Origin: Ruegeria pomeroyi
GTDB lineage: Bacteria; Pseudomonadota; Alphaproteobacteria; Rhodobacterales; Rhodobacteraceae
Direction: 5' to 3'
Assembly (NCBI RefSeq): GCF_021405525.1
Contig: NZ_JAGQAG010000001.1
Span: 62,001 to 126,000, forward strand
DNA length: 64,000 nt
The position numbers were made by a program, and so were the translations under genes. Below are positions 17,055-27,096 of this stretch, one piece after another (position 1 is the stretch's first letter; each line of letters starts with the position of its first letter). The notes beneath the pieces are model-generated. The model had not been told where the DNA came from and searched no databases. It worked only from the letters and a program-made list of their open reading frames with translations.

Positions 17055-18418
17055 TATTTCTGGTCCCCTTTTGGATTCACCCAAATCAACAGGATCAGTC
17101 CCAGAATAAACAAGCCGACGACCGGTGAAACCCCCAAGCGTGCAGACCCGGTTGCCGCCGTGGCCGCCCCGATCAATGCGGGTGCAAGGAACGCGGTCGC
17201 GCGCCCCGACAGACCGTATAGACCAAAGCTTTCGGTTGGGGTCGCGGGATCGGTATGGCGCACCATCATCGACCGGCTGGCCGCCTGAACGATACCACCG
17301 AACCCGCCGATCAGCACGCCGCAGAAGAAGAAGACGAAATCGGGCAGGCCCGCCCCCTCGGCCAGCGGGATGCCAAAAATCTGGGTGCGGTCCATGCCTA
17401 CGATGGTGGCACAGACCAAGATCAGCACCAGGATCGAGCCGACGATGACCGGCTTTGGCCCTAGCCTGCGATCCGCCAGCCCGCCCAGCCAGCTGAACGC
17501 CGCCGCCGAAATGGCCGCGATGATGCCGAACACACCGATCATCGTGATCTCCCACCCCAGCACCAGCCGGGCATAGACCCCGCCAAAGCCGTAAAGCCCA
17601 TTGAGCGCGTCGCGATAGAACATCGACGAGGCCAGATAGCTCGCCAGGCTGCCCCGGTGACGCAGGTTCTTGACCGATTGCACCACCAGCGCCACCGCCT
17701 GCCCGAAACTGCCGTGCCGGCCGCTGCCGCCGGGTTCGCGCACCCAGAGGAAATAGGGGATCATGAAGATCACGAACCAGAGCGCGGTGAACGGGCCAAC
17801 GGCGCGGGTTCCCTCGCGGGTCGCGGGGTCGAGTCCCAATATTGGATCGAGGCCGATCAGCGTCTTGCCATTGCCCTGCTCGACAAAGAGCAGCAGCATG
17901 ATGAACAGCGCCACCACGCCGCCGAGATAGCCAAAGGCGAAACCCGAGCCCGAGATCTGGCCCACTTCCTCTTTGGTGCCGAGAGAGGGGAGCTGCGCGT
18001 TGATGAAGATCAGCGCATACTCGGCGCCGATGAAACCGATGCCGAAACTGGCCATCATCCACCACAGGTTGCCGCCGGTCGGATCCATGTACCACAGGCC
18101 CCAGGCGCCGACGACATACATGCCGCAGAACAGGGTGATCCAGGTCATGCGGCGGCCCGAGATATCGGCCATCGCCCCCAGGAAAGGCGCGCCGAAACCG
18201 ATGATCAGCCCGGTGATGGTCAGGCATTGCGACCAAACCACTTGCGCCTGCGCCTTGGCGGCCTCGTCCGCCATCCCCTGACCCATGAAATAATCCGCCG
18301 CTACAGCGGCGAAGAACGGGCTGAATACAAAGGTCACAAGAAGCGTGTGATAAGGCTGGCTGGCCCAGTCAAAGAAATACCAGCCCCAGATACGCTTGCG
18401 CGCCGAGATATCCGCCAT
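17054..18418 (-). CDS. MFS transporter, UMF1/Atg22-like family
   Basis: A 454-residue membrane protein with about 12 hydrophobic segments. MFS signatures are the cytoplasmic loop GAMADISGRRM after TM2-3 and GGLADRRLGPK in the second half. The start WGWYFFDWASQPYHTLLVTFVFSPFF is characteristic of the Atg22-like/UMF1 group. Substrate is unknown; eukaryotic Atg22 exports amino acids from vacuoles. The ATG at 18418 was chosen because it precedes the conserved WYFFDWA region directly. Ends in TAGTG coupled to mepA. Divergent from yggT. Confidence 0.87.
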   Translation of the reverse strand: MADISARKRIWGWYFFDWASQPYHTLLVTFVFSPFFAAVAADYFMGQGMADEAAKAQAQVVWSQCLTITGLIIGFGAPFLGAMADISGRRMTWITLFCGMYVVGAWGLWYMDPTGGNLWWMMASFGIGFIGAEYALIFINAQLPSLGTKEEVGQISGSGFAFGYLGGVVALFIMLLLFVEQGNGKTLIGLDPILGLDPATREGTRAVGPFTALWFVIFMIPYFLWVREPGGSGRHGSFGQAVALVVQSVKNLRHRGSLASYLASSMFYRDALNGLYGFGGVYARLVLGWEITMIGVFGIIAAISAAAFSWLGGLADRRLGPKPVIVGSILVLILVCATIVGMDRTQIFGIPLAEGAGLPDFVFFFCGVLIGGFGGIVQAASRSMMVRHTDPATPTESFGLYGLSGRATAFLAPALIGAATAATGSARLGVSPVVGLFILGLILLIWVNPKGDQK

Positions 18419-18571
18419 GCCTGTCCCCGTTTCGATTTGTTTGTGTTTGGTTCGGTTATGAAGGCTGGCTCGGGGGCGAGGCAAGTCTTTCCTGTGCCGG
18501 ACCGCGTGAACCCTTGCGTCTTTGCCCTGCTGCTCTTAGGTCTGTTCGCGGTTCGTGCGCGAGGAGGCCCC

Positions 18572-18859
18572 ATGCAGTCGCTGTTTCAAATCCTGATGTT
18601 GATCCTGGATGTGGTCTGGTTCTTCATCCTGGCGCATGTGATCATGAGCTGGCTGATCAACTTCCAAGTGCTGAACACGCGCCAGCAACTGGTGGCGCAG
18701 ATCTGGTACGGGCTGAACCGGGTGCTGGAGCCGATCTATGGCCCGATCCGCCGGATCCTGCCGCCGATGGGCGGGCTCGACCTGACCCCGCTTGTGGTGC
18801 TGCTGGCGATCATGGCGCTGCGGATAGTGCTGATCAACAACGCGGCGCTGTTCTATTGA
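18572..18859 (+). CDS. YggT family membrane protein
   Basis: A 95-residue protein with two hydrophobic segments separated by a loop containing NRVLEPIYGPIRRILPPMGGLDLTPL, the YggT family hallmark. GAGGAGG precedes the ATG by 6 nt. YggT proteins are small inner-membrane proteins linked in some bacteria to cell division and osmotic stress; the exact role is not known. A GC-rich hairpin lies just after the stop. Confidence 0.88.
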   Translation: MQSLFQILMLILDVVWFFILAHVIMSWLINFQVLNTRQQLVAQIWYGLNRVLEPIYGPIRRILPPMGGLDLTPLVVLLAIMALRIVLINNAALFY

Positions 18860-18866
18860 GTTCGGC

Positions 18867-18885
18867 GAGGGGGTGCCGCCCCCTC
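18867..18885 (+). terminator. GC hairpin after yggT
   Basis: Perfect 7-bp stem GAGGGGG / CCCCCTC with a 5-nt loop, starting 8 bp after the yggT stop. There is only a TT after it, so it is a weak intrinsic terminator at best. The rest of 18886-19093 shows no gene or RNA that I can support. Confidence 0.5.
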
Positions 18886-19093
18886 TTGGCCTGATGGCCA
18901 ATTCACCCCTTACCGACTACGAACCTTCACTGCACCGTAGGCAAACAGCAAAGTTGCGGGACGGAGCGGATTTTCGCTATAAACAGATCAACGTCCGCTT
19001 TTCAGATCAGTATGGCCGCGTCGGAGGACGCGTACGTCGATATCACATCGTGCTGGTTAGGCACCGGTGACGCAGGGTCGTTTGAATCTGATC

Positions 19094-19142
19094 TTGTCAA
19101 AGTGACAAGAATATTGCATCTCGTTTATTGTCATAGTGACGG
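19094..19142. promoter_or_regulatory. Double palindromic operator upstream of tetR-like gene
   Basis: Site 1 is the perfect palindrome TTGTCA-AAG-TGACAA (19094-19108). Site 2 is TTGTCA-TAG-TGACGG (19128-19142), with two mismatches. Centres are 34 bp apart, about three helical turns. They lie 22 bp or more upstream of the regulator ATG, where an autoregulating TetR repressor would bind. The regulator identity is inferred from position. Confidence 0.65.
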
Positions 19143-19163
19143 GAAACGGTGAGCGGGGTTCTC

Positions 19164-19748
19164 ATGGCGCGTCCGAAGATGGAAGAAGAGCGTAAGGCGC
19201 AAATCTTAGACGCACTTGAAACCATGGTTCTTCGGGATGGCTTGGCGCAATTGACGCTGGCAAAAGTGGCGCAAGAGGCGAAACTGCCTCGCTCATTGCT
19301 ACGCTACTTCGCTGGCAACAAAACTGATCTGATCCTTTTGCTGTTCGAGCGCATGATCGAACGAGGAGAAGCCAAGATAGAGGGGCTGACAACTTCCCAA
19401 CAGGATGAACTGAGTGTCGAGCAGGTCCTTGATCTCGTGTTGGACGAGCTGCTGGGCGACGAGAATCTAAGCGTCATGGTCGATGAGCTTTGGCCTTACG
19501 CAGCATTGGATCGCCGCATTCAGGAACGTCTGCGTGGACTGTACCAACGGCTCTGTCAGGAACTGGTGGATCGCATGAGCTCGGAGCTGATCGGTGCTGA
19601 TGACGACGATCGCTTTCGCCGTGCTTATGGGATTGTTGCCATGGGTTTCGGCGCCACCTTCTTTTCAGATATCAGCTTTGTTCCCAGGGACCCCGATACA
19701 ATTCGCAATGTCGCACGAGAATTGCTTCGACCAAACTTATCAACCTGA
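19164..19748 (+). CDS. TetR family transcriptional regulator
   Basis: A 194-residue TetR-type repressor. The N-terminal HTH is MEEERKAQILDALETMVLRDGLAQLTLAKVAQEAKLPRSLLRYFAGNKTDLI in outline, with the recognition helix around LPRSLLRYFAG. The C-terminal ligand-binding domain has no recognisable ligand signature. ATG at 19164 (MARPKME) is typical; an in-frame GTG at 19149 is an alternative. GC content is visibly lower than in flanking genes. It lies 18 bp upstream of the serine hydrolase gene on the same strand and behind the double operator, so it probably controls itself and the hydrolase. Confidence 0.87.
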   Translation: MARPKMEEERKAQILDALETMVLRDGLAQLTLAKVAQEAKLPRSLLRYFAGNKTDLILLLFERMIERGEAKIEGLTTSQQDELSVEQVLDLVLDELLGDENLSVMVDELWPYAALDRRIQERLRGLYQRLCQELVDRMSSELIGADDDDRFRRAYGIVAMGFGATFFSDISFVPRDPDTIRNVARELLRPNLST

Positions 19749-19766
19749 AAATCGAAGGAGACCATC

Positions 19767-20990
19767 ATGAAGTGGATCAAACGCGGGGTCCTGGCCACTT
19801 TGGCACTGGCCCTGATCGGCGGAGCTGTGTTCTGGGGCAAGATTCAAGATGTGCGCGCCCTGATGGCCTATGCTGCCATCTTTGAGCCGGACGCTATCGA
19901 CCAGAATTTCCGGACGCTCCACAAGGTTTATCCCTCCATCTCCATCGAACGTTCCGGGCCAGTGGCCGAGTTTGAGAACGTGCAACAAGAGGACATCTTT
20001 CCCGCGACATACAGCTATGACGGCCAGAACCTGTCAACGGTTGATCTGTTCGAAGAATTTCACTGGACTGGCATGGCTGTATTGCGTGATGGCAAGCTGA
20101 TCCACCAAGCTTATGCCCGCGGCAACACCGCTGAAACAAGTCACATCGAAATGTCCGTGACTAAGTCGCTGACCTCGATACTGGTCGGAATTGCGCACGA
20201 CGAGGGCGACTTGCCGGATCTGGACGCTCAGGTGACCGATTTTGTTCCGGAACTGAAAGGAACTGGCTACGACGGAGTTACGGTGCAGCAAGTGCTCGAT
20301 ATGACTTCGGGCATTCGGTATGTCGAGGATTACGACGATTTGGATTCGGATATCGTTCAAACCGTCGTTGCGACGCTGCGCGGGTCCCTGGACGAGTTTT
20401 CGACCACCATCGTCCGTCAGCGTGAACCCGGCAGTTACAACCAATACGCCAGCATTGAAACGCAGGTTCTGGCTTGGGTTCTACGGCGAGCGACCGGTCA
20501 GAAATATGCTGACTACTTCCGAGACAAGCTTTGGAGCAAGATCGGCGCAGAGGCGGACGCGCAGATGCTCGTTGACCAAGAGGGCGAACCGGTGGCTTTC
20601 GGAGGAGCGAACCTGCGGCTGCGTGACTTGGCCCGTGTGGGACAGATGGTACTAAATGGCGGTGTCTCCATGACCGGTGAGCGGGTAGTGTCCGAAAGTT
20701 GGCTGCGCCAATCGACCACCACGGACACACCGCAATCCAAGGCAGGCAATCATGACAAATCGGACTTCGTACTGGGGTACAAGAACCAGTGGTGGATTCC
20801 GGTGGATCGCGATGGGAACGACTTCACTGCTATTGGGATTTATGGGCAGTTTCTCTACATCAACCCCGGTCGTGGCGTGGTAATCGCGATGAACTCGGCT
20901 TACCCCGAATACAATGAGAAACCAGAAACTGAACTGAAAATGGTCGTCGCGCTTCAGGCAATTGCCAAGTATGTGAGCCCGGACAGCTAA
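19767..20990 (+). CDS. Serine hydrolase, beta-lactamase class C / NylB-like
   Basis: A 407-residue protein with an N-terminal hydrophobic segment (about 7-23) that may be a signal anchor. The SxxK motif is SVTK, in an HIEMSVTKSLTSILVG context, the second motif is YNQYAS (tyrosine), and a late GIYGQFLYINP segment occupies the position of the third motif. This is the layout of 6-aminohexanoate-dimer hydrolases and related esterases rather than true beta-lactamases. Substrate unknown. GAAGGAG lies 8 nt before the ATG. Like the TetR gene, codon use and GC are unlike the neighbours, which suggests the pair arrived together. Confidence 0.85.
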   Translation: MKWIKRGVLATLALALIGGAVFWGKIQDVRALMAYAAIFEPDAIDQNFRTLHKVYPSISIERSGPVAEFENVQQEDIFPATYSYDGQNLSTVDLFEEFHWTGMAVLRDGKLIHQAYARGNTAETSHIEMSVTKSLTSILVGIAHDEGDLPDLDAQVTDFVPELKGTGYDGVTVQQVLDMTSGIRYVEDYDDLDSDIVQTVVATLRGSLDEFSTTIVRQREPGSYNQYASIETQVLAWVLRRATGQKYADYFRDKLWSKIGAEADAQMLVDQEGEPVAFGGANLRLRDLARVGQMVLNGGVSMTGERVVSESWLRQSTTTDTPQSKAGNHDKSDFVLGYKNQWWIPVDRDGNDFTAIGIYGQFLYINPGRGVVIAMNSAYPEYNEKPETELKMVVALQAIAKYVSPDS

Positions 20991-21337
20991 TCAGGTCAAC
21001 AATCAGGGTGTCGAATACTCAGGCCCGACAACCCGTTTTGGTTCAACGCCGCTTGCCCGATACAACGCTTGCTACCCCGACGGAGCGGAACGGCTCGCAT
21101 GAGCGCCAGTGATGACGTAACAGTTTCGCTCCAGAATTTCCTTTCTGGCGCATGCTCAGCGGACATTCAGGCAGATCGCAGCATCAGGCACTTTGGGCTC
21201 TATCGTTGAATCCGCTGCGCGAAAGACAAATGACTGCGCTGCAGAAAACCGCATGATCAAAGTGACACGATAGATGTTTTCGAACAGAAGAAGACGGGCG
21301 CCGGTGCTCTTGTTCCCGGCGCTTTTGCGCGTGTAAG
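20991..21337. other. 347-bp intergenic region, no gene seen
   Basis: Lower GC than the surrounding genome and no supportable ORF. It contains a small hairpin CCAGAA-TTTCCT-TTCTGG (21132-21149) and, at 21257-21267, TCAAAGTGACA, an 11-nt match to the upstream TetR-type operator. It separates the probably acquired TetR/hydrolase pair from recQ. Confidence 0.5.
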
Positions 21338-23425
21338 GTGGTTCCAAAGAGCAAAGCGCAAAAATCAGGACAGGCCACCCTCAAGATGTTCGACGCCGCA
21401 CCGCTGTTGCGAGATGTGTTTGGATTCGACGCCTTCCGCCCCGGACAGGAAGAGATCGCGCGGGCCGTGGCCGAGGGCGAGAACGTGCTGGCGATCATGC
21501 CCACGGGGGGCGGCAAGTCGCTGTGTTTCCAACTGCCGGCGCTGATGCGCGGCGGGGTGACGGTGGTGATCTCACCGCTGATCGCCCTGATGCGCGACCA
21601 GGTGCGCGGCCTGCAAGAGGCGGGTGTCGAGGCGGGAGCCTTGACCTCGGGCAACACACCTGAAGAAACCGAAGCGGTCTGGGAGGCGCTGGAGGCGGGG
21701 CGGCTGAAGCTCCTTTACATGGCCCCCGAACGGCTCGCCTCGGGCGCGGCGATGGGGATGCTGCGGCGGATCGGGGTGAGCCTGATCGCGGTGGACGAAG
21801 CCCATTGCGTGAGCCAGTGGGGCCACGATTTCCGCCCCGACTACCTGCGCATCGGAGAGCTGCGCCGGGCGTTGGGCGTGCCGCTGGCCGCCTTCACCGC
21901 CACGGCGGATGCCGAGACACAGGCCGAGATCGTCGCGAAACTGTTCGACGGAAAAGCGCCGCGCAGCTTTCTGCGCGGGTTCGACCGGCCCAATATCCAC
22001 CTTGCCTTTGCCGCCAAGGACAGCCCGCGCCGCCAGATCCTGGATTTCGCGGGCGCTCGGCGCGGCCAGTCGGGCATCGTCTATTGCGGCACCCGCGCCA
22101 AGACCGAGACGCTGGCGCAGGCCCTGCGCGAGGACGGCCACAGCGCCTGTCACTATCACGGCGGCATGGAGGCCGAGGACCGCCGCATCGTCGAGACCCG
22201 CTTTGCCCGCGAGGACGGGCTGATCGTGGTGGCGACGGTCGCCTTTGGCATGGGCATCGACAAGCCGGATATCCGTTGGGTCGCCCATGCCGATCTGCCG
22301 AAATCCATCGAGGCCTATTATCAAGAGATCGGCCGCGCCGGGCGCGATGGCGGGCCGGCCGAGACGCTGACCCTGTTCGGCCCCGACGACATACGCCTGC
22401 GCCGCAGCCAGATCGACGAGGGGCTGGCCCCACCCGAACGCCGCGCCGCCGACCATGCCCGGCTGAACGCACTTCTGGGGCTGGCCGAGGCGCTGACCTG
22501 CCGCCGACAGACCCTGCTGGGTTACTTTGGCGAGACCGAGGTCAGTTGCGGCAAATGCGATCTGTGCGACAGCCCGGCAGAGCGCTTTGATGGAACCACC
22601 GCCGTGCGCATGGCGCTGTCGGCGATGCTGCGGACCGAGGAATGGTTCGGCGCAACCCATCTGATCGACATCCTGCTGGGCAACCAGACCGACAAGATTC
22701 GCGAACGCCGTCATGACCAGTTGCCCACCTACGGCGTTGGCACCGAATGGAACCGCGCCCAGTGGCAGGCGATCTTTCGTCAGATGATGGGCCGCGATCT
22801 GGTGCGCCCCGATCCCGAACGCCATGGCGCGTTGCGGATGACCGAGGCGGCGCTGCCGATCCTGCGCGGCGAGGCCGAAATCGAGTTGCGCAAGGATACG
22901 GTGCGCAAGGCGGCGCGGCGTCCGGCCGTCAAGGCCATGGTCAATGACGAGGACGCGCCGCTGCTGTCCGCGCTCAAGGCCAAGCGCCGCGCTCTGGCCG
23001 AGGCGGCGCGGGTCCCGGCCTATGTGATCTTTCCTGACCGCACCCTGATCGAGATGGCCGAGAAGCGCCCCGCATCGCTGGACCAGATGGCCCGGATCGG
23101 TGGTATCGGCGCCAAGAAGCTGGAGCGCTACGGCGCCCTGTTCCTGGAGGTGGTGAGCGGTGCGGCCGAAGCGCTGCACCCCGCCCGCCGCAAGCTGGCC
23201 GGTCGGCAGACCGGCAACATCTATGACCGGCTGCTGGCGGTGCAGGCCGATCTGGCGCGCGGCCCCGACGGAATCGACAAGCCGCTCAGCTGTTCGGCAT
23301 CGCAGCTGGCCAAGGTGGCGCAGATGCGGCCCGACGACCGGCACGGGTTGGAGGTGCTGTTGGGCGACCGGCGCTGGGAACGTTTTGGTGAGGCCTTTCT
23401 GGACGTGCTGGGCCAGGCGTCCTAG
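21338..23425 (+). CDS. recQ: ATP-dependent DNA helicase RecQ
   Basis: A 695-residue 3'-5' helicase of superfamily 2. Motif 0 is FGFDAFRPGQEE; Walker A is MPTGGGKS (55-61 core); DEAH is at 153-156 followed by the RecQ aromatic-rich loop CVSQWGHDFRPDY; motif VI is QEIGRAGRDG. The RecQ-Ct zinc module has C(RRQ) upstream and SCGKCDLCD, then a winged helix. HRDC begins around VPAYVIFPDRTLIEMA. A further C-terminal extension (about 610-695) contains a second repeat-like LAKVAQMRPDD element. It works in recombination-linked repair and fork restart. The GTG at 21338 is used; ATG at 21386 is equally plausible. No SOS box was found upstream. Confidence 0.94.
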   Translation: MVPKSKAQKSGQATLKMFDAAPLLRDVFGFDAFRPGQEEIARAVAEGENVLAIMPTGGGKSLCFQLPALMRGGVTVVISPLIALMRDQVRGLQEAGVEAGALTSGNTPEETEAVWEALEAGRLKLLYMAPERLASGAAMGMLRRIGVSLIAVDEAHCVSQWGHDFRPDYLRIGELRRALGVPLAAFTATADAETQAEIVAKLFDGKAPRSFLRGFDRPNIHLAFAAKDSPRRQILDFAGARRGQSGIVYCGTRAKTETLAQALREDGHSACHYHGGMEAEDRRIVETRFAREDGLIVVATVAFGMGIDKPDIRWVAHADLPKSIEAYYQEIGRAGRDGGPAETLTLFGPDDIRLRRSQIDEGLAPPERRAADHARLNALLGLAEALTCRRQTLLGYFGETEVSCGKCDLCDSPAERFDGTTAVRMALSAMLRTEEWFGATHLIDILLGNQTDKIRERRHDQLPTYGVGTEWNRAQWQAIFRQMMGRDLVRPDPERHGALRMTEAALPILRGEAEIELRKDTVRKAARRPAVKAMVNDEDAPLLSALKAKRRALAEAARVPAYVIFPDRTLIEMAEKRPASLDQMARIGGIGAKKLERYGALFLEVVSGAAEALHPARRKLAGRQTGNIYDRLLAVQADLARGPDGIDKPLSCSASQLAKVAQMRPDDRHGLEVLLGDRRWERFGEAFLDVLGQAS

Positions 23426-23459
23426 ATACGTGCGAAACCAAGGACGAGGGGGCAAGGAC

Positions 23460-24230
23460 ATGCTGGTGGTGATCTCTCCGGCCAAGCGGCTGGATTGGGC
23501 GGAACGTGACATAGCGGCGACCGAACCCGCCTTTCAGGACGATGCGGTGCGGCTGGCCAAGACCGCGCGCAACCTGACGCTGGGCGATCTCAAGAAACTG
23601 ATGGGGCTGAGCGACGATCTGGCCCGGCTCAATCGCGACCGGTTCCGCGAATTCGCCGATGCGCCTAGCGCTGATGTGACCCGCCCTGCCGCGCTGGCCT
23701 TTGCCGGGGACACCTATCAGGGTCTCGAGGCGGCCTCGCTCGACCCCGAGGAAATGGACTGGGCGCAACAGCATCTGCGCATCCTGTCCGGGCTTTATGG
23801 CCTGTTGCGTCCGCTGGATGCGATCCAGGCCTATCGGCTGGAAATGGGCAGCCGGTTGAAGACGCGTCGGGGGACCTCTCTCTATGACTATTGGGGCGAT
23901 CAGCTGTCCAGAACGCTGAATGCGCAGGCGGATGCGATCGGCACCGATGTGCTGGTCAACTGCGCCAGCCAGGAATACTTCGGCGCCGTGGACCCCAAGG
24001 CGCTGAAACTGCGGGTGATCACGCCGGTGTTCATGGAGGACAAGGGCGGCGCGCCCAAGATCGTGAGTTTCTATGCCAAGAAGGCGCGCGGTGCGATGGC
24101 CCGCTATATCGTGCAACGCCGTCTGACCGATCCGCAGGCGCTGAGTGAATTCGACAGTGGCGGATACCAGTTTAACGCAGAAATGTCCGAACCCGACAAA
24201 CCGGTGTTCCTGCGCCCTTATCAGGGCTGA
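23460..24230 (+). CDS. yaaA: Peroxide stress protein YaaA
   Basis: A 256-residue protein of the YaaA/UPF0246 (DUF328) family, beginning MLVVISPAKRLDW and containing FxGDTYQGL, LRILSGLYGLLRPLD and LYDYWGDQL, all family hallmarks. In E. coli YaaA lowers intracellular free iron during hydrogen peroxide stress. GAGGGGGCAAGGAC lies before the ATG. The gene follows recQ by 34 bp on the same strand, so it may be cotranscribed. Confidence 0.93.
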   Translation: MLVVISPAKRLDWAERDIAATEPAFQDDAVRLAKTARNLTLGDLKKLMGLSDDLARLNRDRFREFADAPSADVTRPAALAFAGDTYQGLEAASLDPEEMDWAQQHLRILSGLYGLLRPLDAIQAYRLEMGSRLKTRRGTSLYDYWGDQLSRTLNAQADAIGTDVLVNCASQEYFGAVDPKALKLRVITPVFMEDKGGAPKIVSFYAKKARGAMARYIVQRRLTDPQALSEFDSGGYQFNAEMSEPDKPVFLRPYQG

Positions 24231-24291
24231 TTTTCTCTCGACCTCTTGCGCGGCGCCGGGCAGTCTGTCGCCACGAGAGAGGGAGAAGGCC

Positions 24292-25551
24292 ATGACCGTA
24301 TTGATCGCCGGTGCCGGTATCGCGGGGCTCAGCCTGGGGCTGACGCTGCACCAGATCGGGGTGCCGTTCCGCATCTACGAGGCGACGGCGGTGCTGCGCC
24401 CGATGGGGGTGGGGATCAACCTGCAACCCAATGCGGTGCGCGAATTGCTGGATCTGGGGCTGGAGGCGGAGCTGGACCGGATCGGGGTGCGGACGCGCCA
24501 ACTGGGGTTCTATTCGAAACTGGGCAAGACCATCTGGGAAGAACCGCGTGGCACCTGGGCGGGTTATGCCTGGCCGCAATATTCGGTGCATCGCGGCGCC
24601 TTGCAGATGATGTTGTATGAGGCGTTGATCACGCGGGCCGGGGCGGATTGCGTGGTGACGGGCGCTCGTGCCACCGGGTTCGAAACCGAGCCAGTGGGCG
24701 CCATTCTGATCCTGAGCGATGGGCGCCGGGTCGAGGGGCGGTTGCTGATCGCCGCCGATGGCATCCATTCGGCGCTTCGGGCGCAGATGTACCCAGACGA
24801 GGGCGAACCGATCTGGAACGGACGCGTCTTGTGGCGTGCCACCACCCGGGCGCCCGCCTATTTCGGTGGCGGCGCCATGGCGATGATCGGGCATGACGAC
24901 CTGCGGCTGGTCTCCTATCCGATCTCGGACCCGGATAGCGACGGCATGGTCGAAATGAACTGGATCGCCGAGAAACGCTTTCCCCTCGATGCCGCATGGA
25001 AGAAAGAGGATTGGAACCGTGCCGCCGATATCGGTGACTTCCTGCCCGATTTCGCGGACTGGCGGTTCGACTGGATCGACGTTCCCGCACTGATCCGGGG
25101 GGCCGAGGTGGTTTATGAATATCCGATGGTCGATCGCGACCCGCTGCCCCGCTGGACGGATGGTTCGATGACCCTGATGGGCGATGCGGCGCATCCCACT
25201 TATCCGGTGGGGTCGAACGGGGCCAGTCAGGCGATTCTGGATGCCCGCATCATCGGTGCCCGGCTGCTGGAGCATGGGATTACGCCCAGGGCGCTGGAAG
25301 CCTATGAGGCCGACACCCGCCCGGTGACCACCGCCGTTGGCAAGGCCAATCGCGCGGGCGGGGGGCCGGACGGGGTGCTGCAACGGGTCGAGGATCTGTG
25401 CGGCGGGGATTTCGACGATATCGACACCGTGATCCCCCGCGCGGATCTGGCCGCACATGCGGCCAGGTACAAATCCATCGCCGGGTTCTCGATAGAAGAG
25501 CTGAATGCGCGCCCCCGGACCATCGCCGAAGGCGCTCGGGTTACAGCCTAG
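24292..25551 (+). CDS. FAD-dependent monooxygenase (PhzS/salicylate-hydroxylase-like)
   Basis: A 419-residue flavoprotein hydroxylase. FAD-binding [20 protein letters not shown] with the acidic IYEA follows at the N terminus. A middle [12 protein letters not shown] is the DG motif, and [19 protein letters not shown] binds the flavin ribityl/pyrophosphate. The GSNGASQAI form is typical of the PhzS-like group of flavin-dependent oxidoreductases. These hydroxylate aromatic or N-heterocyclic substrates with NAD(P)H and oxygen. The substrate cannot be read. GAGGGAGAAGG lies before the ATG. Its TAG stop overlaps the TAG stop of convergent glpK (CTAG). Confidence 0.85.
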   Translation: MTVLIAGAGIAGLSLGLTLHQIGVPFRIYEATAVLRPMGVGINLQPNAVRELLDLGLEAELDRIGVRTRQLGFYSKLGKTIWEEPRGTWAGYAWPQYSVHRGALQMMLYEALITRAGADCVVTGARATGFETEPVGAILILSDGRRVEGRLLIAADGIHSALRAQMYPDEGEPIWNGRVLWRATTRAPAYFGGGAMAMIGHDDLRLVSYPISDPDSDGMVEMNWIAEKRFPLDAAWKKEDWNRAADIGDFLPDFADWRFDWIDVPALIRGAEVVYEYPMVDRDPLPRWTDGSMTLMGDAAHPTYPVGSNGASQAILDARIIGARLLEHGITPRALEAYEADTRPVTTAVGKANRAGGGPDGVLQRVEDLCGGDFDDIDTVIPRADLAAHAARYKSIAGFSIEELNARPRTIAEGARVTA

Positions 25552-27026
25552 ACCGTCATCGCCGCTGCGACCGCCGCTTTCCAGCGGCGATAAGCGGCCT
25601 CGCGGTTGCCCTCGGGCATCTTGGGGGTGAACCGGGCATCCAGCGCCCAGGTCGCGGCAAAGCCCGCCTGATCGGGATAAAGCCCCGCCCGCATCCCGGC
25701 CAGCCAAGCCGCGCCCAGCGCCGTGGTCTCCTGCATCACCGGGCGGTCCACCGGCGCGCCCAGACGGTCGGCCAGTCCCTGCATCGCCCAGTCAGACGCG
25801 CTCATGCCGCCATCGACGCGCAGGATCACATCCGCATCCGCGCCCCAATCGCCCTGCATCGCCTCCCACAGGTCGCGGGTCTGATAGGCCACGCTTTCCA
25901 GCGCTGCCTTGCAGAACTCGGCAGGGCCCGAATTGCGCGTCAGCCCGAACATGGCGCCCCGGCAATCGGGTTTCCAATAGGGGGCACCAAGACCGGTGAA
26001 GGCGGGCACAAGAATGACGTTCTGGGCCGGATCGGCGCGGGCGGCCAGTTCACCGCTTTGCGCCGCGGTCTCGATGATCCCCAGCCCGTCGCGCAGCCAT
26101 TGCACCGCCGCCCCGGCGATGAATATCGACCCTTCCAACGCATAGGTCCGCTGGCCGTCCAACTGATAGGCAATGGTCGTCAGCAGCCGGTTTTGCGAGG
26201 CGACCGGCTGTGTCCCGGTATTGAGCAGCGCGAAACAACCGGTGCCATAGGTGGATTTCATCATGCCGGGCTGGAAACAGGCCTGCCCTATCGTGGCCGC
26301 CTGCTGGTCGCCGGCAACGCCCAGGATCGGCACCTGCCCGCCAAACAGATCCGTGATACCGAAATCGGCAGCACAGTCGCGCACCTCAGGCAGCATCGCC
26401 ATCGGCACGTCCAGCAATTCGCAGATCTCCTTGCTCCATTCCCCCTGATGGATGTCGAACATCAGCGTCCGCGCGGCGTTGGTGGCATCGGTCGCGTGAA
26501 CCCGCCCGCCGGTCAGCCGCCAGATCAGGAACGAATCGATGGTGCCGAACAGCAGCTCTCCCGCCGCGGCCCGATCGCGCGCGCCCGGCACGGTGTCGAG
26601 GATCCATTTCACCTTGGTGCCCGAGAAATACGGATCGAGCAGCAGGCCGGTCTGGGCGGTAAAGTCATCCTCGCAGCCCGCATTGCGCAACCGCTCGCAG
26701 ATGGCGGCGGTGCGCCGGTCCTGCCAGACGATGGCGCGATGCACAGGGGTGCCGCTGGCCTTGTCCCAGACCACGGTGGTTTCGCGCTGGTTGGTAATGC
26801 CGATACCGGCGATCTGTTCAGGTCCGATCCCCTGAGCAGAAATCACTTCGCGGCAGACCTCGACCGTGGTTTGCCAGATCTCTTCGGCGTCGTGTTCCAC
26901 CCAGCCCGCTTCGGGAAAATGCTGGGTGAATTCGCGCTGAGCGGTCGCCACCCGCCGCATCTCGCCATCGAACAGGATCGCCCGGCTCGAAGTGGTGCCC
27001 TGGTCGATCGCCAGAATAAAGGTCAT
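25548..27026 (-). CDS. glpK: Glycerol kinase
   Basis: A 492-residue FGGY kinase that phosphorylates glycerol to glycerol-3-phosphate. It starts [20 protein letters not shown] (nucleotide-binding motif 1) and has [36 protein letters not shown] and [11 protein letters not shown]. Length and motifs match canonical GlpK. It stands alone: no glpF, glpD or glp regulator is adjacent. It is convergent with the monooxygenase gene and shares 4 bp of stop codon with it. Confidence 0.95.
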   Translation of the reverse strand: MTFILAIDQGTTSSRAILFDGEMRRVATAQREFTQHFPEAGWVEHDAEEIWQTTVEVCREVISAQGIGPEQIAGIGITNQRETTVVWDKASGTPVHRAIVWQDRRTAAICERLRNAGCEDDFTAQTGLLLDPYFSGTKVKWILDTVPGARDRAAAGELLFGTIDSFLIWRLTGGRVHATDATNAARTLMFDIHQGEWSKEICELLDVPMAMLPEVRDCAADFGITDLFGGQVPILGVAGDQQAATIGQACFQPGMMKSTYGTGCFALLNTGTQPVASQNRLLTTIAYQLDGQRTYALEGSIFIAGAAVQWLRDGLGIIETAAQSGELAARADPAQNVILVPAFTGLGAPYWKPDCRGAMFGLTRNSGPAEFCKAALESVAYQTRDLWEAMQGDWGADADVILRVDGGMSASDWAMQGLADRLGAPVDRPVMQETTALGAAWLAGMRAGLYPDQAGFAATWALDARFTPKMPEGNREAAYRRWKAAVAAAMTV

Positions 27027-27096
27027 TCTCTGCCCCCTGTCATCTTCTCTTGACCCGGGACTGTAGCCGCATTTCCGACCTGTCAGGAAGCCCCTA

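Noticed and set aside
19767-20990. Serine hydrolase as an antibiotic-resistance beta-lactamase
   Set aside because: It has SxxK but lacks the clear KTG and YxN forms of true class C enzymes; NylB/esterase-like is a better fit.
18960-21088. Direct repeat GACGGAGCGG at 18960-18969 and 21079-21088 flanking the low-GC pair
   Set aside because: A 10-nt match in GC-rich DNA can occur by chance, there is no integrase or terminal inverted repeat, and the copies are not at sharp composition borders.
25548-25551. Overlap of glpK and monooxygenase stops as a regulatory device
   Set aside because: A shared CTAG between convergent genes is common in compact genomes and needs no special explanation.
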